From: Lachnospiraceae bacterium
GTDB taxonomy: Bacteria > Bacillota > Clostridia > Lachnospirales > Lachnospiraceae
Direction: 5' to 3'
Assembly: GCA_003535955.1 (NCBI GenBank)
Contig: DPZM01000193.1
Span: 1 to 8,211 of the forward strand
Length of the DNA: 8,211 nucleotides
The position numbers and the translations under genes are program-made. Below, piece by piece: positions 1-7,418 of this stretch. The notes under the pieces are model-generated. The model was not told the DNA's origin, made no database searches, and saw only the letters and a list, made by a program, of their open reading frames with translations. Position 1 is the first letter of the stretch. The number at the start of each line of letters is the position of its first letter.

Positions 1-1902
1 GTCACCCTGAATGGCATTACCTTGCCTGAAGGGGAATACTCCGTTACCGAAAATACGGCACTTAATGCCGGAAGCTATACACTTACAGTTACGGCGGTCA
101 ATGACAGGAGCTGCACGGGAAGCATAGAGAAGACATTCACCGTGGCTAAGAAGAGCATAATACCCCTTGTTACCGTCACGGGTAGCTACACATATACGGG
201 CAGTGCCATTGTTCCCGAATATACGGTTACGGACGGGTCAGATACACTGGCCCCGACTGACTATGCCTATACAATTTCAGATAATATAAATGCGGGACAG
301 GGTAAGATAAGGATCACCGCCAGGCTGAAGGGTAACTACAGCTTCGAAGATATTACACAGGCTTTCACCATTGCAAAGGCCACTCATGAGGATGTGGCCC
401 TTTCGGGAAGCGCGATGTACGGGGCCTCAGGTACGATTGATTTAACGGCAGCCGGAACAGCAGGCTCGGCCTTCGGAAATGTGGAGATAACATCCGATGT
501 TAACGGTATTCTTGACGGAACACCTCTTGTAAGCGGGAAAACTCTCAGCTATAAGTTCAAGGATATGGCCGCAGGCAATGAGCAGACGGCGAAGATAAAG
601 ATCGAAGTAAGCGGGGCTTACAATTACGAAACCTATTATGTTATTGTGACGGTTACGGCCGGGAATAAGCCGGATGCAAAGGTGACCATAACCGGCGGCA
701 ACAGGGAAGCGGAATACGGGAGCGCAGGCTTTACGCTTACCGGGAAGGCAGCCGTGGGCGGATCCGGCGGAAGATGGACCTGGACGAGCTCCAAAACATC
801 GGTTGCAGAGATAACCAATACCGGGGCCGTTACGATAAAGGGCATGGGATCTACCCTTATAACGGCTAAGTACGAATCCGACACGGCAGTGGGTGAAGCA
901 TCGATCACCCTTACGGTTACACAAAAGACCTTAGGGATCACGTGGAGCAATGTATCATTTGAATATGACGGGACACCCCACCGGCCGACAGCAGTCATAT
1001 CGGGAGTTGTAAGGGGTGATGACTGTCAGGTAAGCGTGTCGGGCGGGGGAACCGACATGGGCAGCTATACGGCAGCGGCAAGCCTTACCGGTGCAGACAA
1101 GGATAACTACAGGCTTCCGGCTGATGGCTCAATCTGTTCATTTACGATCGGCAAGCTGAGTATAAGCAATGTAAAGATCATCCTTGGGACTCCGCTTACA
1201 TATACCGGCAGTGAACAGGTCCAGGAGGTCACAAAGATCGAGCTTAACGGCATGGACATAACGCCTTACTGCAATATTTCAAACAATACGGCTAAGAATG
1301 CGGGAAGTTACACGCTCAGGGTAACTGCCGGGGCTGACAGTAATTATACGGGAACCGCATTCAAGCAGTTCAGTATAGCGAAGAAGTCAGTCACACCTTT
1401 AGTGACCGTAACGGGAACCCACAGATATACAGGGGAGCCCATAAATCCGGACTTTACGGTCATGGCCGGCACGGATGTGCTTGAAGCGACAGAGTACACG
1501 GTCAGCGTTACGGATAATACGGAAGCGGGAGAAGGTAAGATCACGATCACTCCCGCATCAGGCGGCAACTATATCTTCGGACCGGTGACTAAGAAATTTA
1601 CGATAGAAAAGGCAAATCATGAGGATGTAACGGCTTCCGGCGGAGCCAAACCCGGCATGAGAGGCAGTGTGGATCTTGCACCCTTTATTGAAGAGGGTGG
1701 AAGCCTTGGCCGGGTAAGCATATCCGATCCTTTGGAGGTGCTTGCTTCCAAGCCGTCAGTAAGCGGGACGAGCCTGACCTTCACATTTCAAAATGAACCT
1801 GAAAAAATGTCTGAGAGTGCACTGGTTACGGTGCCTGTCAGGGAGGCGAAGAATTACCTTGATTATTCCGTTAAGGTGACTCTTACGGTTACAAACTGTG
1901 AG
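1..1902 (+). repeat. Internal segmental duplication in the surface-protein gene
   Basis: A three-module block occurs twice. The first copy is about 1-660 and the second about 1240-1902. Matching landmarks are LNG at 7-15 and 1243-1251, NAGSYTL followed by an AKK(S) junction and PLVTVTG, and the HEDV segment near 385 and 1618. These give a period of about 1233-1236 bp (about 411 residues). Between the copies lie one Big_2-like domain and one divergent MBG module (about 931-1158). The copies have diverged considerably at protein level, so the duplication is not recent. Confidence 0.7.
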
Positions 1903-3894
1903 CATGAACATACGGTAATTAAGAATAAGAAGGAAGCAAGCTGCATCGAGGAAGGCTACACAGGTGATGTTTATTGTACCGACTGCGGGCTTATGATCGA
2001 ACAGGGCAAGCCCACGCCTGTAGATCCCACGAAGCATGTCTATGACAGGGGAGTGATCACTAAGGAGCCTACGGTCTACACAGTAGGTATCAGGACCTAT
2101 ACCTGCATTTATTGCGGCCACACTTATACGGAACCGGTAGCAAGACTTGACGGTGAGGAGGACTTAAGTGACCTCATAGACGATATTACCGATGATGACG
2201 GTCTAAGCCGGGGTGAAGTAAGGACCGGGAAGAGGGCGGACGGAAGTGAGGAAACCACATTTATCGTGGATAACCGGGTAGTGGAAAAGGTTGTGACCGG
2301 GAAAGACGGTGACACCAATTCAGAGACCTGTATCTGGGTCGGCGGTCTGAAAAGCCGGTATACCTATACGGGAAGTCCGATCAAGCCCGAATTCCATGTT
2401 TACGACGGTACAAGGAAGCTTGGCAGCAGTGATTATATTTATAAGTACAGTAATAATACTGCGGTAGGCAATAAGGCTGCCATATCGATAAGATTCAGGG
2501 GTGATTATAAGGCAACGGAACCCCTGACGGTTGATTTTGCCATTGTTCCTGCATATCTGGGCAGTGATATAGTTGCGGGAGACATCGGGATAGTAAAGGG
2601 TAAAAAGGAGCAAAAACCTGTACCCGTGATGACCATGGCCGCAACCGGCAAGAGCGTTAATAAGAAGAATTTCGAATTTACCTATAAGGACAGGACAGGC
2701 AATGTGATACCGGGCGTTATGGAAACGGGAACCTATACGGTTGAGGTGACATCCCGTAATGAGAACATTGTGGGCAAAACAACAGCCGTTATTAACGTAA
2801 GCGGGGATAAGTCCCTCCTCTTGTCAAGGGCAGCAGTGAAGTTCAGCCCGGACAGCTACATATATGAAGGGTGGCCGATTGTTCCCCCGGCCGGTTCATA
2901 TAAGCTTACACTTAACGGCAGGGAGCTTAAGGAAGGAACCGATTATGCCGTGGGCAGGATCATGGGTAATGTTGCTCCGGGTACGGCGACCGTGGAATTT
3001 GTTGCCGTGGATGGTAATGAAGCGGGCTATGTCGGGAGTAAGACGGCTTCCTTTAAGATAGTTGCCGGCAGGCAGATAAAGTGGGGAGAGGGCTTCAGCT
3101 ACTCCTATGATGATTCGGTCTCATATGTTAAGAGCGGGGCCAAGCCAAGAGTAACGGTCAGGGATATGGGCACCGTGCTTAAGGAAGGTACGGATTATAC
3201 CGTAAGCTACAGTAAGAACAGGGCTGTAACAGATGGGAAAACTGCACAGATCAGGGTTAAGGGCATCGGAAAATACAAGGGTAGTGTGACGCTTAAATAT
3301 GAGATCCTAAAGCAGCATATAGGTGCATTTAGACGAACCATAACTGCAGATGATAAGGTTGTATCGAAGAAGGGCTGTGAAGCTCCGGCGGTTACGGTTA
3401 CCGATCTTAACGGAAACCAGCTGTCGGCGGGTAAGGATTACAAAATAGATCCCGACAGCTACGTCATTGTCGGGCCGGACGGTAAAACGACAGATACCGC
3501 GGCCGGCGGGGATACTATATATGTGGACCTTGTGGGTGCCGGAAATTATGAAGGAAGAGTAGGTATAAGCTATCGCTATGTCAATGCTCCGATAAAGCTT
3601 AGTAAGGCAGGTGCAGGCAAGATAAAGGATAAGGTTTATACCGGAAGAGAGGTAAGGCTTACGGATGATGACCTGACAAATGTCCTTTATGCCGGATCCA
3701 AAAAATCACCGGTTTATCTTAAACCCGGTAAGGATTTCATTGTTGCCGGATACAGTAAGAATATAAAGACCGGAACGGCGAAGGTTACGCTTCAGGGCAT
3801 GGGTGACTACAGCGGCATGAAAGCGCTCAGCTTCAAGATAACAGCTAAGAAGGGTGACTACGGCGGTACCCTTATAGACGGTGTGTGGAGATAA
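1..3894 (+). CDS. Large modular secreted/surface protein of MBG- and Ig-like repeats (5' end outside window)
   Basis: The reading frame is open from base 1, so the true start and any signal peptide lie upstream; the first possible start inside the window (TTG at 22) is in mid-domain. At least 1297 codons are visible, ending at TAA 3892-3894. The protein is a chain of about 70-100-residue beta-rich modules with the MBG-like signature YTG(S/E)xIxPxxxVxDG, then a D-Y segment, N(T/I)xAG, and a closing GNYxFxxxxxxFxIxK. Examples lie at about 150-393, 1384-1617 and 2338-2556, with degenerate copies to 3870. A Big_2-like domain (WTSSKTSVAEI, then an ITAKY/ITLTV ending) lies at about 664-930. A Cys-rich segment follows at 1897-2148 and an acidic linker at about 2149-2220. 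No LPXTG motif, transmembrane helix or basic tail is seen at the C-terminus (ends TLIDGVWR), so any cell attachment must be non-sortase or N-terminal. Extracellular location is inferred from domain type. Ligand and role are unknown. Confidence 0.85.
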   Translation, partial: VTLNGITLPEGEYSVTENTALNAGSYTLTVTAVNDRSCTGSIEKTFTVAKKSIIPLVTVTGSYTYTGSAIVPEYTVTDGSDTLAPTDYAYTISDNINAGQGKIRITARLKGNYSFEDITQAFTIAKATHEDVALSGSAMYGASGTIDLTAAGTAGSAFGNVEITSDVNGILDGTPLVSGKTLSYKFKDMAAGNEQTAKIKIEVSGAYNYETYYVIVTVTAGNKPDAKVTITGGNREAEYGSAGFTLTGKAAVGGSGGRWTWTSSKTSVAEITNTGAVTIKGMGSTLITAKYESDTAVGEASITLTVTQKTLGITWSNVSFEYDGTPHRPTAVISGVVRGDDCQVSVSGGGTDMGSYTAAASLTGADKDNYRLPADGSICSFTIGKLSISNVKIILGTPLTYTGSEQVQEVTKIELNGMDITPYCNISNNTAKNAGSYTLRVTAGADSNYTGTAFKQFSIAKKSVTPLVTVTGTHRYTGEPINPDFTVMAGTDVLEATEYTVSVTDNTEAGEGKITITPASGGNYIFGPVTKKFTIEKANHEDVTASGGAKPGMRGSVDLAPFIEEGGSLGRVSISDPLEVLASKPSVSGTSLTFTFQNEPEKMSESALVTVPVREAKNYLDYSVKVTLTVTNCEHEHTVIKNKKEASCIEEGYTGDVYCTDCGLMIEQGKPTPVDPTKHVYDRGVITKEPTVYTVGIRTYTCIYCGHTYTEPVARLDGEEDLSDLIDDITDDDGLSRGEVRTGKRADGSEETTFIVDNRVVEKVVTGKDGDTNSETCIWVGGLKSRYTYTGSPIKPEFHVYDGTRKLGSSDYIYKYSNNTAVGNKAAISIRFRGDYKATEPLTVDFAIVPAYLGSDIVAGDIGIVKGKKEQKPVPVMTMAATGKSVNKKNFEFTYKDRTGNVIPGVMETGTYTVEVTSRNENIVGKTTAVINVSGDKSLLLSRAAVKFSPDSYIYEGWPIVPPAGSYKLTLNGRELKEGTDYAVGRIMGNVAPGTATVEFVAVDGNEAGYVGSKTASFKIVAGRQIKWGEGFSYSYDDSVSYVKSGAKPRVTVRDMGTVLKEGTDYTVSYSKNRAVTDGKTAQIRVKGIGKYKGSVTLKYEILKQHIGAFRRTITADDKVVSKKGCEAPAVTVTDLNGNQLSAGKDYKIDPDSYVIVGPDGKTTDTAAGGDTIYVDLVGAGNYEGRVGISYRYVNAPIKLSKAGAGKIKDKVYTGREVRLTDDDLTNVLYAGSKKSPVYLKPGKDFIVAGYSKNIKTGTAKVTLQGMGDYSGMKALSFKITAKKGDYGGTLIDGVWR
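1897..2148 (+). other. Cys-rich CxxC-pair segment inside the surface protein
   Basis: Within the coding region, cysteine codons fall at 1897, 1942, 1975, 1984, 2104 and 2113. They include the pairs C-T-D-C-G and C-I-Y-C-G, with EHEH just after the first cysteine and further histidines near 2035 and 2119. The layout (A-S-C-x-x-x-G-Y, then CxxCG, then a second CxxCGHxYTEPV) matches short zinc-ribbon-like repeats common in Lachnospiraceae surface proteins. It is one of very few cysteine-containing regions in this protein. Metal binding is an inference. Confidence 0.6.
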
Positions 3895-3895
3895 T

Positions 3896-4138
3896 ATGAA
3901 GAAAAACGGAATATGCCTTATCATGTCATCGCCTGTGATAAGGGGCTTGATCATGCAGATAAATACGGGGAGCAAAAAAACGTTTCCCCTGGGCCAGAGT
4001 AATGAATTTGCGGGGGACTTCGCTGAGGTGTCAGTAGCTGAAGGAACGCTCATGATCGTCAAAAGTGACACATCGGTTCTGAACCAATGTGTCAGGGAAT
4101 GTGACTATTGGGATGACAGATTTTCAGATTTGGGGTAA
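3896..4138 (+). CDS. Doubtful small hypothetical ORF (80 codons)
   Basis: This ORF begins MKKNGICLI and ends at TAA 4136-4138. In its favour, GGAG at 3887-3890 sits 5 nt before the ATG, and the frame fills almost the whole gap between two genes. Against it, the protein has no recognisable domain, signal peptide or membrane segment. Codons 57-67 (SDTSVLNQCVR) are simply the translation of a palindromic repeat that also occurs outside coding sequence at 7419-7445. The segment at 3967-3989 (gggga, A-run, tcccc) also looks like non-coding hairpin DNA. A chance ORF or a decayed gene is as likely as a real one. If it is not a gene, 3895-4147 holds only the repeat and weak hairpins (for example CCTTATC 3916-3922 with GATAAGG 3937-3943). 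Confidence 0.25.
   Translation: MKKNGICLIMSSPVIRGLIMQINTGSKKTFPLGQSNEFAGDFAEVSVAEGTLMIVKSDTSVLNQCVRECDYWDDRFSDLG
4066..4094. repeat. Palindromic repeat, family B copy 1 (TGACACAT...ATGTGTCA)
   Basis: A 29-bp inverted repeat. Left arm 4066-4079 (TGACACATCGGTTC) pairs with right arm 4081-4094 (GAACCAATGTGTCA) around one central base, with 13 of 14 positions complementary. Its reverse complement is nearly identical to 7419-7445, so it is a dispersed element rather than a unique hairpin. It resembles REP-like palindromes of Firmicutes (recollection, not searched). Confidence 0.85.
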
Positions 4139-4147
4139 AATGACTAT

Positions 4148-5320
4148 ATGAATTACAGGACAGACGACAATTTATCGATACTTGGCTTTGGCTGCATGCG
4201 TTTTCCCAAGTCGGGAGTCGGCTTCGATTATGATGAGATCGAGCGCGAATTAAAGTATGCCATTGATAACGGGGTCAACTATTTTGATATGGCCTACATT
4301 TATCCCGGGATCGAGGAAGCCTTCGGCAAAGTCATAAACAAGTGCGGATTCAGGGACAAGGTAAACATAGCGACCAAGCTCCCCCACTACATGATGAAAT
4401 CCGTTGAGGAAATGCAGGCCTATTTCGATGAGCAGCTTAGAAGGCTTAAGACCGATCATGTGGATTATTATCTCATGCACATGCTGCCTGACTTAAAGAC
4501 ATGGAAGGACCTTGTTGACAGGGGCGCCGTTACATGGCTTGAGGGCCTTAAGGCAGCCGGTAAGATAAGGAAGATAGGATTTTCCTTCCACGGTAATACC
4601 AATCTTTTCATTGAACTGCTTAATGCATATGACTGGGACTTCTGCCAGGTCCAGTACAATTATATGGATGAAACATCCCAGGCAGGCCGAAGGGGCATTG
4701 AAGAAGCTTACGCCAGGGGGATCCCCGTGATAATCATGGAACCCCTTAAGGGAGGCCGCCTTGTAAACAACCTGCCTAAGGAAGCATACAGGATCTTTGC
4801 GTCATCCCACAGGGGTTATTCTCCGGCAGAGTGGGGTTTGAGGTGGTTGTGGGACCAGCCCGGAGTATCCGTTATATTGTCCGGAATGAATTCCATGGAC
4901 CAGGTCAGCGAAAATATAAGGATAGCATCGGAAGTAACGGTCGGCTCGTTTACGAACGAGGACCGGGAGACGCTTGAGAGAGCCAAGAGGGTCATCAAAC
5001 AAAAGACCAGGGTGCCCTGTACCGGATGCGCGTACTGCATGCCCTGTCCTTTTGGGGTCGATATACCGGGGTGCTTTCATTGCCTGAACACGTCATATAC
5101 CGACAGTTATTTTATCGGGATCAAGGAATATGCCATGTGCACAGCCCTTAAGAAGCAGCATTCACTGGCGTCCGTATGCAGGGAGTGCGGAAGATGCGAG
5201 CAGCACTGTCCACAGCATATCGGGATAAGGAAAGAGCTGAAGGCCGTTAAGCGCCGGTTCGAGAATCCTGCCTTCCGGGCAGTGGTATATATTTACAATA
5301 AGGTTCTTAAGAGGGGGTAA
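4148..5320 (+). CDS. Aldo/keto reductase with C-terminal 4Fe-4S ferredoxin-type domain
   Basis: A 390-residue protein predicted to be a cytosolic, NAD(P)H- or ferredoxin-linked carbonyl reductase; the substrate cannot be read from sequence. Residues 1-280 form the AKR barrel. The N-terminus LGFGCMRFP and the full catalytic tetrad are visible: D47 (YFDMA), Y52 (YIYPG), K77 (IATKLP) and H111 (YYLMHML). The cofactor-side segment SVILSGMNSMDQVSEN lies at 241-256. Residues 291-360 carry two cysteine groups typical of the COG1453-type AKR/ferredoxin fusions: C291/C294/C297/C300-P and C344/C347/C350/C354-P. These fit two iron-sulfur clusters. Length and architecture look complete. ATG 4148 is chosen because it opens the conserved AKR N-terminus; only a weak GGGG (4132-4135) precedes it. 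The cyclase gene follows after 6 bp, suggesting one transcript. I saw no clear promoter upstream. Confidence 0.93.
   Translation: MNYRTDDNLSILGFGCMRFPKSGVGFDYDEIERELKYAIDNGVNYFDMAYIYPGIEEAFGKVINKCGFRDKVNIATKLPHYMMKSVEEMQAYFDEQLRRLKTDHVDYYLMHMLPDLKTWKDLVDRGAVTWLEGLKAAGKIRKIGFSFHGNTNLFIELLNAYDWDFCQVQYNYMDETSQAGRRGIEEAYARGIPVIIMEPLKGGRLVNNLPKEAYRIFASSHRGYSPAEWGLRWLWDQPGVSVILSGMNSMDQVSENIRIASEVTVGSFTNEDRETLERAKRVIKQKTRVPCTGCAYCMPCPFGVDIPGCFHCLNTSYTDSYFIGIKEYAMCTALKKQHSLASVCRECGRCEQHCPQHIGIRKELKAVKRRFENPAFRAVVYIYNKVLKRG
5311..5317 (+). promoter_or_regulatory. Ribosome binding site supporting a TTG start
   Basis: GAGGGGG lies inside the last codons of the reductase gene, 9 nt before TTG 5327. It decides the start of the downstream cyclase: the protein then begins KIALFVGQIY, which is the expected first beta strand of a LacI-type sensor fold. 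It also implies translational coupling across the 6-bp gap. Confidence 0.7.
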
Positions 5321-5326
5321 AACCAG

Positions 5327-7216
5327 TTGAAGATAGCCTTGTTTGTAGGACAGATCTATATCTATACTCAGCGTGAGATCATACGCGGGATTTATGAAGA
5401 ATGCAAAAAGAACGGAGATGAACTACACCTCTTTTCTTTTTATGTGTCAAATGACGAGAAGTTCGACCTTGGCGAATATGAATACATCAACCGGATGGAT
5501 ATAAGCGGATTTGACGGCTTTATCCTCTATGCCAGCGCCTTTTACAACCCCTATATCCGCGGCCTTCTGGTAAACAAGATCAAGGCTTCCGATAAGCCTG
5601 TCGTATCCATCGATTCCCATGATGCGAATTTTTATAATGTGACCAGCTGCAATTCGGGCGCCATGGAGGGGCTGGTTGAGCATATAATTTCGGAACATAA
5701 TGTGAAGACGGTTAACTTCGTCGGCGGTCCCGCCGATTCGACCGATGCCCTCGACCGCCTCAATGCCTGCCGCAGGGTCATGGAAGCCCATGGACTGACT
5801 CTGCCCGATGAGAGGATATTCACCGGCAACTATTATGTCGACAGCGGTTATAAGGCATACGATCATTTCAAGGCTAATGGCATGATGGATGCCGATGCCT
5901 TCGTGTGCGTTAACGACCAGACTGCAATGGGAGTTTTCTATAAGGCAACGGAAGACGGATATACGATCCCGGATGACTTTATCATAACGGGATTTGACCA
6001 TATACCTCAGGCTTCGTTTAACGAGCCGTCCATTACTTCCATAGAGAGGTTCGAGAGCAGGATAGGGCAGGCGGCTTACGAGGGCCTGTGGTCTAATGAG
6101 AAGAAGGAAGTTACGATAGCACCGAAGCTTGCCAAGGGGTCATCCTGCTGTAAGGGATTTGACATTGATAACACTAAGAGGGCGAGCTACCTGCGTGAAT
6201 GCATCAAGCTGTCGCTTGAGAATTCAAGGTATGCAGGTTTTATAAGTGACAGTGCGGCTGACTTTATGGCTTACCGGTCTTCCGATGAGATGTATGAGAT
6301 GCTCCCTTCATATCAGAAGAAGTTCAACATCCCCGAAATGGCCATCGTCCTTGATAAGGAGGAGTCCAAGAAGGTCCTTGATGTACCTTATCACTACTCG
6401 ATCGACGGTGATGAGAAGAAGTCCAAGCTAATAAGACGTGATGAGATTTTTTCGAGCAAGGGCGAGGGAAATATGTATGTTTATTCCTCCCTGCATTATG
6501 GCGGCAAATATTTCGGCTACGTGATCACCACGAATTATTTCGCGGCAACGGAGACCGAGCTCTACCATATGTTCATAAACAACATTTCCAATATGTATGA
6601 ATCCGCCGCCAAGTACGACAACCAGGAGGAATACATCAATAAATTAAGGGATTTAAGCTACTACGATCCCCTGACCAAGATATACAACAGGTTAGGTTTC
6701 TTCAACAAGGCGGAAGATGACTTTGAGAAGGCGAAGAATGCCGGCGAGAACATGTACATAATATTTGCCGATCTTGACAGGCTCAAAGTCATAAACGACA
6801 CCATGGGCCACAAGATGGGGGATTCCTACATCGTGGATTTCGTGAACATACTGACTTCCTGTATAGACGGCTATGACACACCGCTTCGGTTTGGCGGCGA
6901 TGAGTTCGTTGTTTTCGGTGTATCCACTACAGAGGAAGAGGTCAGGGCCAAGATCAACCATATCCAGGAGGAGATAAGGAAGTTTAACGAGCAGGGTAAG
7001 TACTCGCCCTATATCCTGGGTGTTTCCATGGGCTATACCATGATCAGCTCGGACACGAAGAAGACCCTTTTCTCCTATATCGAGACGGCCGACCAGAAGA
7101 TGTACAAGGTCAAGAGGGAGAAAAAGGACGAAAGGTCCGGTAAGGACAGAAGATCCGGAAGAGACCGGAGGACAGGCAACAGGCGCGGCCTTAACGACCC
7201 TATAAATCTTTCCTGA
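5327..7216 (+). CDS. Soluble diguanylate cyclase with periplasmic-binding-protein-like sensor
   Basis: A 629-residue protein predicted to make cyclic di-GMP from two GTP in response to a small ligand. Residues 1-250 resemble the ligand-binding domain of LacI/PurR regulators (Peripla_BP_3 type): KIALFVGQIY, then GFDGFILYAS, PVVSID, VNFVGGP, AFVCVNDQTAMGVF and DFIITGFDHIP. There is no preceding helix-turn-helix and no signal peptide or membrane helix, so it should sense a cytoplasmic ligand. Residues about 280-425 are an unassigned, possibly GAF-like region. Residues about 425-445 look like a signalling helix. The GGDEF domain spans about 446-595: DPLTKIYNR, metal-site D482 in ADLDRLKVIND, and the intact active site RFGGDEF (521-527). 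The usual inhibitory RxxD just upstream reads DGYD (514-517), so product inhibition at that site is probably absent. The tail (597-629) is very basic with SGKDRR, SGRDRR and TGNRR. The TTG start is supported by the site at 5311. The stop codon lies in a palindromic repeat. Confidence 0.9.
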   Translation: MKIALFVGQIYIYTQREIIRGIYEECKKNGDELHLFSFYVSNDEKFDLGEYEYINRMDISGFDGFILYASAFYNPYIRGLLVNKIKASDKPVVSIDSHDANFYNVTSCNSGAMEGLVEHIISEHNVKTVNFVGGPADSTDALDRLNACRRVMEAHGLTLPDERIFTGNYYVDSGYKAYDHFKANGMMDADAFVCVNDQTAMGVFYKATEDGYTIPDDFIITGFDHIPQASFNEPSITSIERFESRIGQAAYEGLWSNEKKEVTIAPKLAKGSSCCKGFDIDNTKRASYLRECIKLSLENSRYAGFISDSAADFMAYRSSDEMYEMLPSYQKKFNIPEMAIVLDKEESKKVLDVPYHYSIDGDEKKSKLIRRDEIFSSKGEGNMYVYSSLHYGGKYFGYVITTNYFAATETELYHMFINNISNMYESAAKYDNQEEYINKLRDLSYYDPLTKIYNRLGFFNKAEDDFEKAKNAGENMYIIFADLDRLKVINDTMGHKMGDSYIVDFVNILTSCIDGYDTPLRFGGDEFVVFGVSTTEEEVRAKINHIQEEIRKFNEQGKYSPYILGVSMGYTMISSDTKKTLFSYIETADQKMYKVKREKKDERSGKDRRSGRDRRTGNRRGLNDPINLS

Positions 7217-7241
7217 AACGAGGGGACGGTTCCTCGGTTCA
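7214..7241 (+). repeat. Palindromic repeat, family A copy 1, overlapping the cyclase stop codon
   Basis: TGAAACGAGG (7214-7223) pairs with CCTCGGTTCA (7232-7241), 9 of 10 positions, around GGACGGTT. The first three bases are the TGA stop of the cyclase gene. TTTT follows at 7242-7245, so the transcript could form a terminator-like hairpin. The element matches the reverse complement of 8027-8055 closely. It resembles the GGGGACGGTTC palindromes dispersed in many Firmicutes genomes, sometimes near REP-associated Y1 transposases (recollection). Confidence 0.85.
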
Positions 7242-7264
7242 TTTTGCAGATTTGCCAATGAGAA

Positions 7265-7307
7265 GCTTCCGACGCGAAGCCGGCCCTTTAGGGTTAAGGA
7301 TCTTTTT
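7265..7307 (+). terminator. Possible weak transcription terminator
   Basis: Two small hairpins lie in tandem: GCTTC/GAAGC (7265-7269 with 7276-7280), then a CCTTTA/TTAAGG stem with a GGG loop (about 7285-7299). A CTTTTT run follows. Stems are short and the second has a mismatch, so this is only a candidate terminator for the reductase-cyclase unit, possibly acting together with the repeat at 7214-7241. Confidence 0.3.
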
Positions 7308-7313
7308 ACGATG

Positions 7314-7347
7314 ATTGTAAACCATTGAATAATTAATGGTTGACAAT
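7314..7347 (+). promoter_or_regulatory. BirA (biotin repressor) operator upstream of bioY
   Basis: ATTGTAAACC (7314-7323) and GGTTGACAAT (7338-7347) are inverted repeats matching at 9 of 10 positions, separated by 14 bp. This agrees with the known BirA operator form TGTwAACC-N14-16-GGTTwACA of Gram-positive bacteria. The right half-site contains the -35 hexamer of the bioY promoter, so bound BirA-biotinyl-AMP would block RNA polymerase directly. The function is supported independently by the downstream gene being a biotin transporter. Confidence 0.92.
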
Positions 7348-7368
7348 TACCTTTTCTCATACTATACT
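7340..7368 (+). promoter_or_regulatory. Sigma-A promoter of bioY
   Basis: A consensus -35 TTGACA (7340-7345) and a near-consensus -10 TATACT (7363-7368) are separated by the ideal 17 bp. Transcription would start near 7375, giving a leader of about 90 nt before bioY. The -35 lies within the right half of the BirA operator. This is the only strong promoter seen in the window. Confidence 0.88.
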
Positions 7369-7418
7369 ACCGATTAGCCGGTAAGAATCATTCTTTAAGG
7401 TTCTGCGGCAATTACAAG

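Noticed and set aside
442..924. Long open frame on the minus strand within the surface-protein gene, and similar minus-strand frames at 1756-2613 and 5447-6001
   Set aside because: They lie entirely opposite strongly supported genes, have no recognisable domains, and arise from the composition of the + strand codons.
3967..3989. GGGGA...TCCCC pair around an A-run, considered as a terminator or a third family A repeat
   Set aside because: Only five pairs with a 13-nt loop, no T-run after it on the + strand, and it lacks the CGGTTC core and the TGAAAC ends.
6692..7360. 222-codon minus-strand frame running through the end of the cyclase and into the bioY promoter
   Set aside because: It overlaps the GGDEF domain coding sequence, a repeat, and the BirA operator; its protein has no recognisable family features.
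7368..7383. TACCG/CGGTA inverted repeat at the bioY transcription start, considered as a second operator
   Set aside because: Only 5 bp per arm and unlike a known operator; could be chance.
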